64,000 bases of DNA from Nibrella saemangeumensis (GTDB lineage: Bacteria; Bacteroidota; Bacteroidia; Cytophagales; Spirosomataceae): the NCBI RefSeq assembly GCF_039541915.1, contig NZ_BAABHD010000022.1:372001-436000 (forward strand). The letters run 5' to 3'. The notes under the pieces were generated by a model that was not told the DNA's origin, did no database searches, and saw only the letters and a program-made list of their open reading frames with translations. Below, piece by piece: positions 19,224 to 28,700 of the stretch. Numbering within the stretch: the first letter of the stretch is position 1; each line of letters starts with the position of its first letter. The position numbers and the translations under genes are program-made.

Positions 19224-20668
19224 TGAAAACCCTGACCAAAGACCATCCTGCCTTAGCTGAAGAATTTATCAAAGACGAAGAGCGCACCGACTGGCACGAT
19301 GGTGCCCTGTGGTGGATTCGGCAGAAGCGCGATATGGCGTCTAAACAGATTCCCGAATGGGAAGCCCTGCGTGATGCCGCGTCACGTATCAAGAGCAATG
19401 TACTGTCTAATCTGCACGACTACCTGCTGGAGTTTGAAGCCAATCTGATCAAAAACGGCATTACCGTCCACTGGGCCGCCGATGCAGAGGAGCACAACCA
19501 GATCGTGTACTCGATCCTGAAAGAAAAGGAGATTACGCAACTGGTCAAGAGCAAATCCATGCTCACCGAAGAGTGCCACCTGAACGAATACCTCATCGAG
19601 CGCGGGGTAGATGTGATTAACTCCGATCTGGGCGAGTACATTCAGCAGTTGGACAACGAACCGCCGAGCCATATTGTCTTGCCCTGTATCCACAAGCGCA
19701 AAGAAGAAATCGGCGAGATTTTCCACGAACACATTGGTACCCCCAAAGGCGAATCTGACCCGACTACGCTGACGCGGTTTGCCCGCCGGCACCTGCGCAA
19801 CGTATTCATGACCCGCCGGGCCACGCTGACCGGTGTAAACTTTGCCGTGGCTGAAACCGGCGAATACGTGGTCTGCACCAACGAAGGCAACGCCGATATG
19901 GGGGCTCACCTGTCGGATGTGCAGATCGCGTCGATGGGCATCGAAAAGATTATTCCACAGAAGCAACACCTGGGTATATTCCTGCGGCTGCTGGCCCGCA
20001 GCGGCACTGGTCAGCCGATTACCATTTACTCCAGCCACTTTAAAAAGCCCCGCAAAGGGCAGGAGATGCACCTGATTCTGGTGGATATGGGCCGCACACG
20101 CCAACTGGGGCGCCCCGACTTCCGCGACTCGCTGAAGTGCATCCGCTGTGGGGCCTGCATGAATACCTGCCCCGTGTACCGCAAGAGCGGAGGGCTCAGC
20201 TACCACAATACCATAGCCGGTCCCATCGGGGCAATTCTTGCCCCCAACCTGGACATGCAGAAACACGCCGATCTGCCCTTTGCCTCCACGCTCTGCGGCT
20301 CCTGCTCCAACGTATGCCCCGTTAAGATTCCGATTCATGAGCAGTTATATAAATGGCGGCAGGTGATTGTGCAGGAGGGCTATGCGGCCAACACCAAAGT
20401 GCTGGGCATGAAAGCGATGGCCTGGACGCTGTCCTCGCCCGCTTCGTACCTGACCGCCGGTAAAGCGGCCCGGTGGGTGCTGAACAACATTCCGGTTGCG
20501 ATCAACAACAAGCTGAATCCCTGGTACAAACAGCGCGATATGCCCGACAGTCCCAAAGAATCCTTCGGCGAGTGGTACGCCCGCAACCAGTCCAGCAGCT
20601 CAGTGAACCACCGCGACGGCGGACCGTTCACCAATGAACCAGTTAACCAGCCCACCAACCATGAATAG
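19223..20668 (+). CDS. lutB: LutB-type ferredoxin-like subunit of L-lactate oxidation complex
   Basis: The 481-residue protein is close in length to B. subtilis LutB (476). It has an N-terminal LUD domain and two 4Fe-4S clusters, CIRCGACMNTCP and CGSCSNVCP, followed by HEQLYKWR. A longer open frame begins at 19034, but those codons lie inside lutA. The ATG at 19223, overlapping the lutA stop, is the natural start. It is the middle gene of lutABC and overlaps lutC by eight bases. It is predicted to be cytoplasmic and to pass electrons from the hydroxyacid to the respiratory chain. Confidence 0.94.
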   Translation: MKTLTKDHPALAEEFIKDEERTDWHDGALWWIRQKRDMASKQIPEWEALRDAASRIKSNVLSNLHDYLLEFEANLIKNGITVHWAADAEEHNQIVYSILKEKEITQLVKSKSMLTEECHLNEYLIERGVDVINSDLGEYIQQLDNEPPSHIVLPCIHKRKEEIGEIFHEHIGTPKGESDPTTLTRFARRHLRNVFMTRRATLTGVNFAVAETGEYVVCTNEGNADMGAHLSDVQIASMGIEKIIPQKQHLGIFLRLLARSGTGQPITIYSSHFKKPRKGQEMHLILVDMGRTRQLGRPDFRDSLKCIRCGACMNTCPVYRKSGGLSYHNTIAGPIGAILAPNLDMQKHADLPFASTLCGSCSNVCPVKIPIHEQLYKWRQVIVQEGYAANTKVLGMKAMAWTLSSPASYLTAGKAARWVLNNIPVAINNKLNPWYKQRDMPDSPKESFGEWYARNQSSSSVNHRDGGPFTNEPVNQPTNHE

Positions 20669-21248
20669 CCGCGAGAAGGTACTGGCCGCCGTGTTGCAGA
20701 ATCAGCCGGCGCTCAGCCCCCTGCCGGATATGTCCATTTTCCGGGGCGAGCCGGCGGATCTGGCTGCCCGGTACTGCGATATGGGTACCTATATCGGCAG
20801 CAAGGTCTACCGGGCAGGGAGTCTGGCGGAGGTTGCCTCCCTGATTCAGGCAAACTTTGACACCGATAAGCGCATCATCACCACGCTGCCGGACCTGAGC
20901 GATTCGTTTGAACTGCTATCGGACACGGCTGATCCGCGTACCTTTAATGATGTCAATCTGGCCATCATCAAAGCCAAATTGGCCGTAGCCGAAAACGGCG
21001 CAGTCTGGCTGACGGAGCAGCAGATGGGTCAGCGCATCATTCCGTACATCTGCCAGCATCTGGCCGTGGTAGTGTTGGAAAGCAGCATTGTACCGACCCT
21101 GCACGAAGCCTATGCGCAGATTGGGGCCGGCGACTACGGCTTTGGGGCGTTTATCGGCGGCCCTTCCAAAACGGCCGATATTGAGCAGGCGCTGGTGCTG
21201 GGCGCGCACGGCCCCATTTCCATGAGCCTTTTTGTTGTAAACGATTAA
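20661..21248 (+). CDS. lutC: LutC-type LUD-domain subunit
   Basis: This 195-residue LUD-domain (DUF162) protein has the typical C-terminal GAFIGGPSKTADIEQALV and GAHGP segments. B. subtilis LutC has 240 residues, so this is a short form. ATG 20661, overlapping the end of lutB, is chosen over an in-frame ATG at 20634 because the residues before it (MNQLTSPPT) look like read-through of lutB sequence. It completes the lactate oxidation complex. The next gene starts 17 bases later. Confidence 0.9.
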   Translation: MNSREKVLAAVLQNQPALSPLPDMSIFRGEPADLAARYCDMGTYIGSKVYRAGSLAEVASLIQANFDTDKRIITTLPDLSDSFELLSDTADPRTFNDVNLAIIKAKLAVAENGAVWLTEQQMGQRIIPYICQHLAVVVLESSIVPTLHEAYAQIGAGDYGFGAFIGGPSKTADIEQALVLGAHGPISMSLFVVND

Positions 21249-21265
21249 CCCTGAACGATCCCGCT

Positions 21266-23161
21266 ATGACGGCATCCACCCTCACGATTCGCGATAACCT
21301 GAAAGACACCTATTCCGACGTTTATACCCCCGAAGCACTTGCCGCTTTATCCGCCCTTGCTCTCTTCAATAAACCCATCAAAAAAGTTATGGCCGCCCGC
21401 ATGCAGCGCCGGGCCGAACGCCAGCGGCTGAAGGAGCGTATTACCTTTCTGGACCCGGAGAGTTCTATACCCGGTACTCGGATCCGGGTGCAGGATGCCC
21501 GCGACGGTAACTTTGAAGGAGCCGTGATCCCGCCCGATTTGCAGCGGCAGTGGATTCAGGGCACCGGACCGGCTGCCAAACCCAACGCGCCCGTCGAAAG
21601 CAGCATCCGCAACGTTGCCTACGCCCTGCTCTCCGGGGCCGACGGCTGGATGTTCGACGGTGAAGATGCGCTGGGACAGATTACGACCATGTCCCTGGAT
21701 AACCAGCGCAACCTTAAACTGGCCATTCACCGCGACCCCTTGTTTCTGAAGGTAGCGGAGCAAGTAGCGGGCGAGATGAATACCTGGGCGCGGGGCTTTC
21801 TGGGCCGCGAAACCATTACCGACTGGCAGAAACAACTGGATTTTACCACCAAGATCTTTCGCGCCCGCGGTCTGCACCTCGACGACCGCCACATCCGCGA
21901 TGCCGATGGCGTTGCCATGGCAGCCTCCATCGTAGACCTTACGCTGTATGTCACCAACAACTACCAGGCTCTGCAACAGGCCGGCTCATCGGTGGTGCTG
22001 TACCTGCCCAAGATCCAGAAAGCGAGCGAAGCGGCCCTGTGGAATGAGATGCTGACGGCACTGGAGCATCATCTGGGCATGGCTAAGGGCACCATCAAGG
22101 TCTACGTGCTGGTAGAGCAGTTAGAAGCTACTTATCAGCTGATGGAGATCCGGGCCGCATTGAGCCGGCATTTTGTCGGCTTCAATACCGGTCGCTGGGA
22201 TTACATCAACAGCGTCTCGGATGCGATGGCGTGGGACAGCAGCTTTATTAACCCCAACATCGAAGCCATTACCATGACATACGGCTACATGCGTAACTAC
22301 GAGGACCGGGTTCGTCGGGCCGTAAACACCCCCGACCGCAACGGCAACTACGCGCTGTGGCAGGGCGGTATGGAACCCAATATACCAGTAGGTTCATCCG
22401 AGGGCGTAGCCGCCAGCATGAAAAAAGCCGTAGCCGGTGCCGAGCGGGAGCAGCGCGAAGGAGCCAGCGGCAAGTGGGTGGCCCACTGGAAAATGGTGCA
22501 TATTGTCCGACCGGTTTGGGAGAAGGTGGGTGCCGCCAATCAACTGGGCCGTGAGTTCCCCCGGCTGACCTATACCCCGGCCGATGCCGACGGCCTGATC
22601 CAGCTGGAGCCGGCTCCCAGGGACATCCGGGGGGCGCGCAACCTGCTGAGCGTAGCCTTGCAGTACGGCAACGCCTTCGGGCAAGGGATGCAGGCAGCCG
22701 CCCTAAAAGCCGCCGACTTCTTCGGCAACGACGACATCCTGTACCTGATGGAGGACATGGCCACGGGCGAAATCCGGCTGAGTATTCTCTGGGAGTGGCT
22801 GCACAAAGGCGCAACCCTGACCGAGAGCGACCCGGCCACCGGCGTTCAGGCGGGCGATACCTTTACCGAATCGCTCTACCGCCGGCTGCTGGACGAAGAA
22901 TACGACAAACTGCTGAAGGCCTCCAGCAAAGACGTTTTCGACTCGTCCAAGACCACCACGCTGCCCATTGCCCGTGCCATTGCCGATACCTACATTCTGA
23001 GCGCCGTAAAGCCGCCCTGGTTCATCGACCTGCTGAACATTAACCTTAACAATCTCGACCTGGCCGAAGCCAGCCGCCGAATTAGCCTGTATATGGATAC
23101 GCTGAATCGGGAGGGTACACGCATTACGGAGAATCTGGATTTTAAACCAGTGGGGCAATAG
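21266..23161 (+). CDS. Malate synthase (A-type-like)
   Basis: The 631-residue cytoplasmic enzyme is predicted to condense glyoxylate with acetyl-CoA to malate. Malate-synthase landmarks are GWMFDGEDALGQ (about 130-141), a YVLVEQLEATYQLMEI segment with the metal-binding Glu, GRWDYINS, GKWVAHWKMVHI in the place of the usual WVAHP, and LMEDMATGEIRLS with the catalytic acidic residue. E. coli AceB has 533 residues, so this form is longer and may carry an insertion. It sits 17 bases after lutC, so it is probably co-transcribed. No isocitrate lyase is near, which points to glyoxylate from glycolate or another source. Another CoA-dependent aldolase of the citrate-lyase superfamily remains possible. 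Confidence 0.75.
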   Translation: MTASTLTIRDNLKDTYSDVYTPEALAALSALALFNKPIKKVMAARMQRRAERQRLKERITFLDPESSIPGTRIRVQDARDGNFEGAVIPPDLQRQWIQGTGPAAKPNAPVESSIRNVAYALLSGADGWMFDGEDALGQITTMSLDNQRNLKLAIHRDPLFLKVAEQVAGEMNTWARGFLGRETITDWQKQLDFTTKIFRARGLHLDDRHIRDADGVAMAASIVDLTLYVTNNYQALQQAGSSVVLYLPKIQKASEAALWNEMLTALEHHLGMAKGTIKVYVLVEQLEATYQLMEIRAALSRHFVGFNTGRWDYINSVSDAMAWDSSFINPNIEAITMTYGYMRNYEDRVRRAVNTPDRNGNYALWQGGMEPNIPVGSSEGVAASMKKAVAGAEREQREGASGKWVAHWKMVHIVRPVWEKVGAANQLGREFPRLTYTPADADGLIQLEPAPRDIRGARNLLSVALQYGNAFGQGMQAAALKAADFFGNDDILYLMEDMATGEIRLSILWEWLHKGATLTESDPATGVQAGDTFTESLYRRLLDEEYDKLLKASSKDVFDSSKTTTLPIARAIADTYILSAVKPPWFIDLLNINLNNLDLAEASRRISLYMDTLNREGTRITENLDFKPVGQ

Positions 23162-23226
23162 GTCTGAGGGAGGATTTTGGGCTGGCAAAGAGTAGCATAC
23201 GTTTTAGACTTTTAATTCTGACACCC

Positions 23227-24642
23227 TTGAAGCGAATCACACTGCTGGTTCTGGTTATCGCTACCGCCACCGGACTCCGCCCGTCGAATCACCAGCGGGT
23301 TATGCCTGCGCCGGCTCCCAACATTATTTTTCTGCTCGCCGACGATCAGCGCTGGGATGCCCTGGGGGCGGCCGGTAACCGGATTATTCAAACCCCAAAC
23401 CTTGACCGGCTGGTGAGCGATGGGTTTTATTTCCGGCGGGCCTACGTCACCACGCCGATCTGTGCCATTAGCCGGGCGAGTATCCTGAGCGGTCAGTACG
23501 CCCGACGCCACGGTATTGTCGATTTTGCCACGCCTTTTTCCGATTCAGCGCTGGCGCAGACGTACCCCGTATGGCTACGAAAGGCAGGGTACCGGACCGG
23601 GTTTATCGGTAAGTACGGGGTAGGAGATGAGATGCCGGTCGGCGAATACGACTACTGGCGGGGTTTCAAAGGCCAGGGCAACTACGCTGCCCGCGATGCC
23701 CAGGGGAACCCCATTCACCTGACCGATCTGATGGGCCGGCAAATGGAAGAGTTCATTCAGACAAATCCGGCCGGGAAACCCTTCTGTCTGTCGGTAAGCT
23801 TTAAAGCACCCCACGCCCAGGACGCGGCCAATCCTGAATTTCCGTACGCGGAGCGTTTCGGCGAACACTACCGGGAATCTGTGCTGAAGCGGCCGGCGGC
23901 AGCCGATGACCGGTATTACCGGCAATTTCCTGACTGGTTCCGGCAGAACGATCGCAACGAATCCCGTGTACGCTGGAGCCGGCGCTTTGCCACCGATTCC
24001 ATGTTTCAGCAAACCACCAAATCCTACTTCCGGCTGATTACGGGAATCGACGATGTAGTGGGTCACCTGCGCCAAACCCTGCAGGCGCTTGGGCTGGCCG
24101 ACAATACCATCCTGGTCTACACGAGTGACAATGGGTTCTACGTGGGTGAATACGGTTTCGCCGACAAATGGTACGGCCACGAACTGTCTATCCGGGTACC
24201 GCTTATCGTCTATGACCCGCGCCGTTCCGATTGGCATGGCCGTGTCACCGACCGGTATACCCTCAACATCGACATCGCCCCGACGCTGCTCACCCTGGCG
24301 GGCGTACCGGTACCGGCAGGTATGCAGGGCCGCTCCCTGACGCAGTTGATGGATACCCGAAACGGCGAGATGTCCCGGACGCCCTGGCGTACCGAATTCT
24401 TTTTCGAGCACCTGTTCAATACCCCCGCCGTGTTTATTCCCCAATCGGAGGGCGTGCTCAGCGCCGACAGAAAGTACGTCCTGTACTTTAACCTCCGGCA
24501 GCCGGGCGACAGCTACGAAGAGGTATACGATTTGCGCAAAGACCCGCAGGAGCTGAAGAATCTGGCCGCGCTGCCCGCCGGCCAGCCACTAAAGAAAGCC
24601 CTGCTCCCCGCGTTCAAGCGGTTGAAAAAACAGGCACAATGA
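23227..24642 (+). CDS. Exported sulfatase (S1 family, Cys-type active site)
   Basis: The 471-residue arylsulfatase-fold enzyme starts at TTG 23227, the only start upstream of its short signal peptide. It has the N-terminal metal site PNIIFLLADDQRWD (Asp39, Asp40), the sulfatase signature PICAISRASILSG with Cys79 as the formylglycine precursor, and the second metal site YTSDNGFYVGEYG. The third residue of the core CxPSR motif is Ile rather than Pro or Ala. Cys79 must be oxidised to formylglycine to work, and an FGE gene lies at 50648. The gene follows malate synthase by 65 bases and may end the operon or be independent. The substrate sulfated glycan is unknown. Confidence 0.9.
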   Translation: MKRITLLVLVIATATGLRPSNHQRVMPAPAPNIIFLLADDQRWDALGAAGNRIIQTPNLDRLVSDGFYFRRAYVTTPICAISRASILSGQYARRHGIVDFATPFSDSALAQTYPVWLRKAGYRTGFIGKYGVGDEMPVGEYDYWRGFKGQGNYAARDAQGNPIHLTDLMGRQMEEFIQTNPAGKPFCLSVSFKAPHAQDAANPEFPYAERFGEHYRESVLKRPAAADDRYYRQFPDWFRQNDRNESRVRWSRRFATDSMFQQTTKSYFRLITGIDDVVGHLRQTLQALGLADNTILVYTSDNGFYVGEYGFADKWYGHELSIRVPLIVYDPRRSDWHGRVTDRYTLNIDIAPTLLTLAGVPVPAGMQGRSLTQLMDTRNGEMSRTPWRTEFFFEHLFNTPAVFIPQSEGVLSADRKYVLYFNLRQPGDSYEEVYDLRKDPQELKNLAALPAGQPLKKALLPAFKRLKKQAQ

Positions 24643-24849
24643 AGTTAAGGGAGCATTGGTTACATGATGGAAAATGCAATGCTATTGGTACTGACTGGGG
24701 ATAATGCTGTAGATAATGCATGGAAAATAATTCGTCAGGCATAACGGAATACGCATCGCAGCAACGTATCGATGCTATACAACAGGAAGCTTCCAGGAAC
24801 GGGTTAACCCCTGTCTAGTAGACGAATTGCTAGGGGACAATTTACAAGC

Positions 24850-25482
24850 CTACCTGCCGCAATCTGCGTGCGCGTTGTAGCCTTTGGCGGTTTTAACCGA
24901 AAAGCTTCTGACAAACTGCCGCTTGCAATTGTCATCGTAGGTAGGTTCAATCACGCTTTTCGCTTCAATATCGTCGTTCTTCCAGGTGTAAATAAAGAAC
25001 TTCTCCTGAAACTTTTCTTTTTTTCCGGGGCCTGAACATTCTACTTCCCGCTCTTCAATGGTACTTTGCGGGGCACCGTACCGCGAAGGCATCGCTTCCA
25101 GAATGTCCGGCGTAATCTTGGCCTCCAGTTCCACCAGCACATCATTGTGGAAGGTCAGGTAAGCTTCTTTGAGATTAACCCCCGAGAAGGAGTAGTCGCC
25201 TACCCGGTACACCTTCGATTGAGCGCACTTGCTGGCACGGGATGGTTTATTGGCTTCGCTCGGGTCATACACAACTTTGTATATTTTTCCCTTCTCAAAG
25301 TCTTTTTCGGCCAGAAATGCCTTCTGCTCTACTACCTTGGCGTTCAGCTCTTTCGTGAGTTCGTCAATTACATCAACGGTCGTGCTGCCCGGCTTGAATT
25401 TTCCCAAACCCTCTACTTTGGGCGGACGCTGGCCAACCAGGCAGATCGGCGCTAACAGAAGCAGGCAAACTAATGTTTTCAT
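24850..25482 (-). CDS. Secreted protein of unknown function
   Basis: The 210-residue protein has a short signal peptide (MKTLVCLLLLAPICLVGQ). The open frame extends upstream to 25527, but ATG 25482 places the signal at the N terminus. Mature features are a charged, lysine-rich fold with four cysteines (SKCAQ, EVECSG, DNCKRQ, ADCGR) that could form two disulfides, and a KIYKVVYDP segment. I do not recognise a family. It stands alone between a sulfatase and the third HTCS, on the opposite strand. Confidence 0.72.
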   Translation of the reverse strand: MKTLVCLLLLAPICLVGQRPPKVEGLGKFKPGSTTVDVIDELTKELNAKVVEQKAFLAEKDFEKGKIYKVVYDPSEANKPSRASKCAQSKVYRVGDYSFSGVNLKEAYLTFHNDVLVELEAKITPDILEAMPSRYGAPQSTIEEREVECSGPGKKEKFQEKFFIYTWKNDDIEAKSVIEPTYDDNCKRQFVRSFSVKTAKGYNAHADCGR

Positions 25483-25708
25483 TGTACTGGTTACAAATTG
25501 ATTCAGTTCGATGGATCGTTCCGGCATCTGGTCTCCTGGACAGTACCCGCAATTGCGTACCCACCAGCCCGAACGATTCGGGCTGCAAAATAACGGGAAG
25601 TTAGTGATAAAATGCGTTAAAAAACAATCTAATGAGCAAATGGTATGAAGGCTGTGGCCAGACCGGCAGACAAATTTAAAGCAGGCGGGTGCCTGAGTTA
25701 TAATCCTG

Positions 25709-28700
25709 TTGTCCTTAGAAAAAATACTTAAAGTCTGCCTTTTCTGCGTATCTTTAAAACTATTCTTTACTCTTGGGCTTCTTTTGAGATTTGCAGTAAA
25801 AATTTTTATCTTTTCTGTTGTCCTGTTGATGGGCTTGTGTACGCTGGCAACCGCCCAGTCCTATACAGCCTCGGTGAAACACTATGGCCCGGAGCAGGGG
25901 CTGGCGCACCGGGAGGTGAATGCTATTCTTCAGGACCGCCAGGGGTTTATGTGGTTTGGTACCCGGTTTGGACTGAACCGCTTCGATGGTCAGAAATTCC
26001 GGGTCTACACAAAAGCGAAAAACGAACTCGATTTCGATGATGTGCAGTCGATTGCGCAGGATGCCGATGGTATACTGTGGCTGATGGGGTCACACGATGA
26101 ATCAAAAATTTCCCTGTTCAATCCGCTGACCGGTACGGCAATCTCCTTCGCGGAAAAGTTTAAGAAAAAACTATCACCCACCGCCTATAATTTTCCGTCG
26201 CGGTTGTTTGGCAGCGACAGCGGAAGCATCTTTTTTGCTACTTACCAACCCGCTGCACTCGTTTCTTACCACCCTAAGTCAGGGCTGAGGTCTGTTTCCC
26301 TCCCCCAGTTCAAGACACTAACGGTCGAACGGGTAACCGCCCGAAACACGGTATGGGCCATTGCCAATGACAATATACTGGTAGAACTAACGCCGGATGG
26401 GCGTGTGCTGCATCAGTTCTCTCATCCACAAAGCGTGGTCAGGGTTTGTTACGGGCAGCGAAACGCCGGAATCGACTTGTTCTATTTTACGTACGGCAGC
26501 GCATCCCGGCCCGAATCTTTTTTTAGTGTTGATGAACAGGGGAATCGCCGTGAATTGCCTTACTCTTTTCTCAAATCCCTCGCACAGTACCTATTGCCGG
26601 TTTGCTACGCCTACGATACCAATGGACTTGTTTGGGATGGTATCCATCTGCGCGACATCCAGAAGGGTACGCTGCTGGACATTACCCCTCAGACCGGGGG
26701 AGAGTCTATCACCAACCGGAGTTTCTTCCGGGACCGCCAGGGACGCTTCTGGCTAGGTACCAGTTTTGGCATTTATCAGGTAAAACTAACCAGGAATCAT
26801 TTCCAACGCTTGTTTTACGAACCCTCAAACCAGGGAGAAAAGGTGGCCGCCGTCCGGGGTATCCAGGTTATTGGGGATGAGGTATACGCCAATCTGGAGA
26901 AGTTGGGCCTCTACAGGAGCAGCCGTTCGGGCGGACCGGTGCAGTCAATCTATCAGCAAAATGTCTTCGCGTTTGCCTACGGCCTGGGTCAGCCTTATCC
27001 GGGTAAATTAGTTGCCGGAATCAGAAATCAGCTTCTCCAGGTCAACCTGGCCAGCCGTTCGGCTACCGAAATTGTTTTACCGAAAGGATTGTCGTTATGG
27101 ACTTTTTATCCGGTAAACCAGGAACAGTTTCTGATTGGCGGGCGTTTGGGGTTATGGCTGTTTCAGACCAGGGATAACCAGGTTGTTACGTTTACCCGCT
27201 ATAACCAGTTTTCTGAACTTGCCCAGGCGCATGTGCTGCATATCGGGGCCGACCGGCAGGGTGCTATCTGGGTATGTGCGAATACCGGCCTTTATACGCT
27301 CGATCCGGCCAAAGGCGTTACCGCCCGCTATTGGAGCGGTGGCAAGGGACAGTTCTTCCTGCCTGCCGATGATTACCAGCACATCTACCAGGATAAGCAG
27401 CAGGTCTACTGGCTGGCTACCGCCAACAGCGGCCTGATTCGCTGGGATCGCCGGCAGCACCAGTACCGGCAGTTCCGGCGCAGCGAGGGTTTGTCCAATG
27501 ACAACATCTATGCCGTGTACCCCGCGCAGGGACACCTTTGGCTAAGCAGTGATTTTGGCCTGATGCAGTTTGATCCCCTTCGCCTGACTACGCGAACGTA
27601 CTTCGTGGAAGATGGCATTACCCATAACGAGTTCAACCGGATTGCGCATTATCAGGATGAGCGCGGCCGAATCTACTTTGGTGGTTTAAACGGTGTAACG
27701 GCCTTTGATCCGCGTGATTTTCAGGGCGAGAAACCGGTGGAGGGTGCCCCCTTGCGTATTACTTCGTTTCGCCAGTATGACCCTGCTACGAAAACGATTC
27801 TCGATAAAACCGAGGAGGTGATTAACACCAATACCCTTACCATTGAGCCGGATGACCGTTCCAGTGTGCTGGATTTTGCCCTGCTGAATTATTCGAGTGC
27901 CGAGAAAAATATATATACGTATCGGTTTACGGATGTCGATACAAACTGGACCTACCAATCGGAACCCTCGTTACGATTGAGCAATTTGCCGTATGGTCAA
28001 CACCAGTTGCTTATTAAGGCGCAGGCGGCCAACGGGCAGTGGTCGGCCAATACCCTGGCTATTACCTTGCTTGTTGAGCGCCCCTTTTACCTGCGTCTCT
28101 GGTTTCTGCTGGTTCTGGCTCTGCTGGCAGGTGCTGGCATTCGCTGGCGTATCTGGCGGCAGAAACTCAAGCAGGTTCGGCTGGAAACCGAGATCCGGCA
28201 GGCCACCGCCCGAATCGAACAGGACAAACAAACGATAGCGCAGGATAAAGAAATTATTGCCGGGCAGGCTAGTGATTTGCTGCGGCTCAACGAAACCAAA
28301 TCGCGTTTTTTTGCCAATATCTCGCATGAGTTTCGTACCCCGCTCACGGTCATTCTGGGCATGGCAACCGAACTCAGAAAAAAGCCGGACCAGGGCCCTC
28401 GGACCGTCGAACAATTGGCCGGTCTGATCGAACGGAACGGGACCAATCTGCTGCGGCTAATCAACCAGATTCTGGACCTCTCGAAGCTCGAAGCCGGCGA
28501 GATGCACCTGCACCCGGTGCGTGCCGACCTGATCGGCTTTATTCGCTACGTGGGCGAATCGTTCCACTCAATGGCGAAGGACAGGGATATTCAGCTTCAT
28601 TTTCTCTTTGAGGAGGATCAGGTTGACGCTGACTTCGACCAGGAAAAACTCCAGCATATTATCGCCAATCTGCTGGCCAACGCCTTGAAGTTTATCCCCG

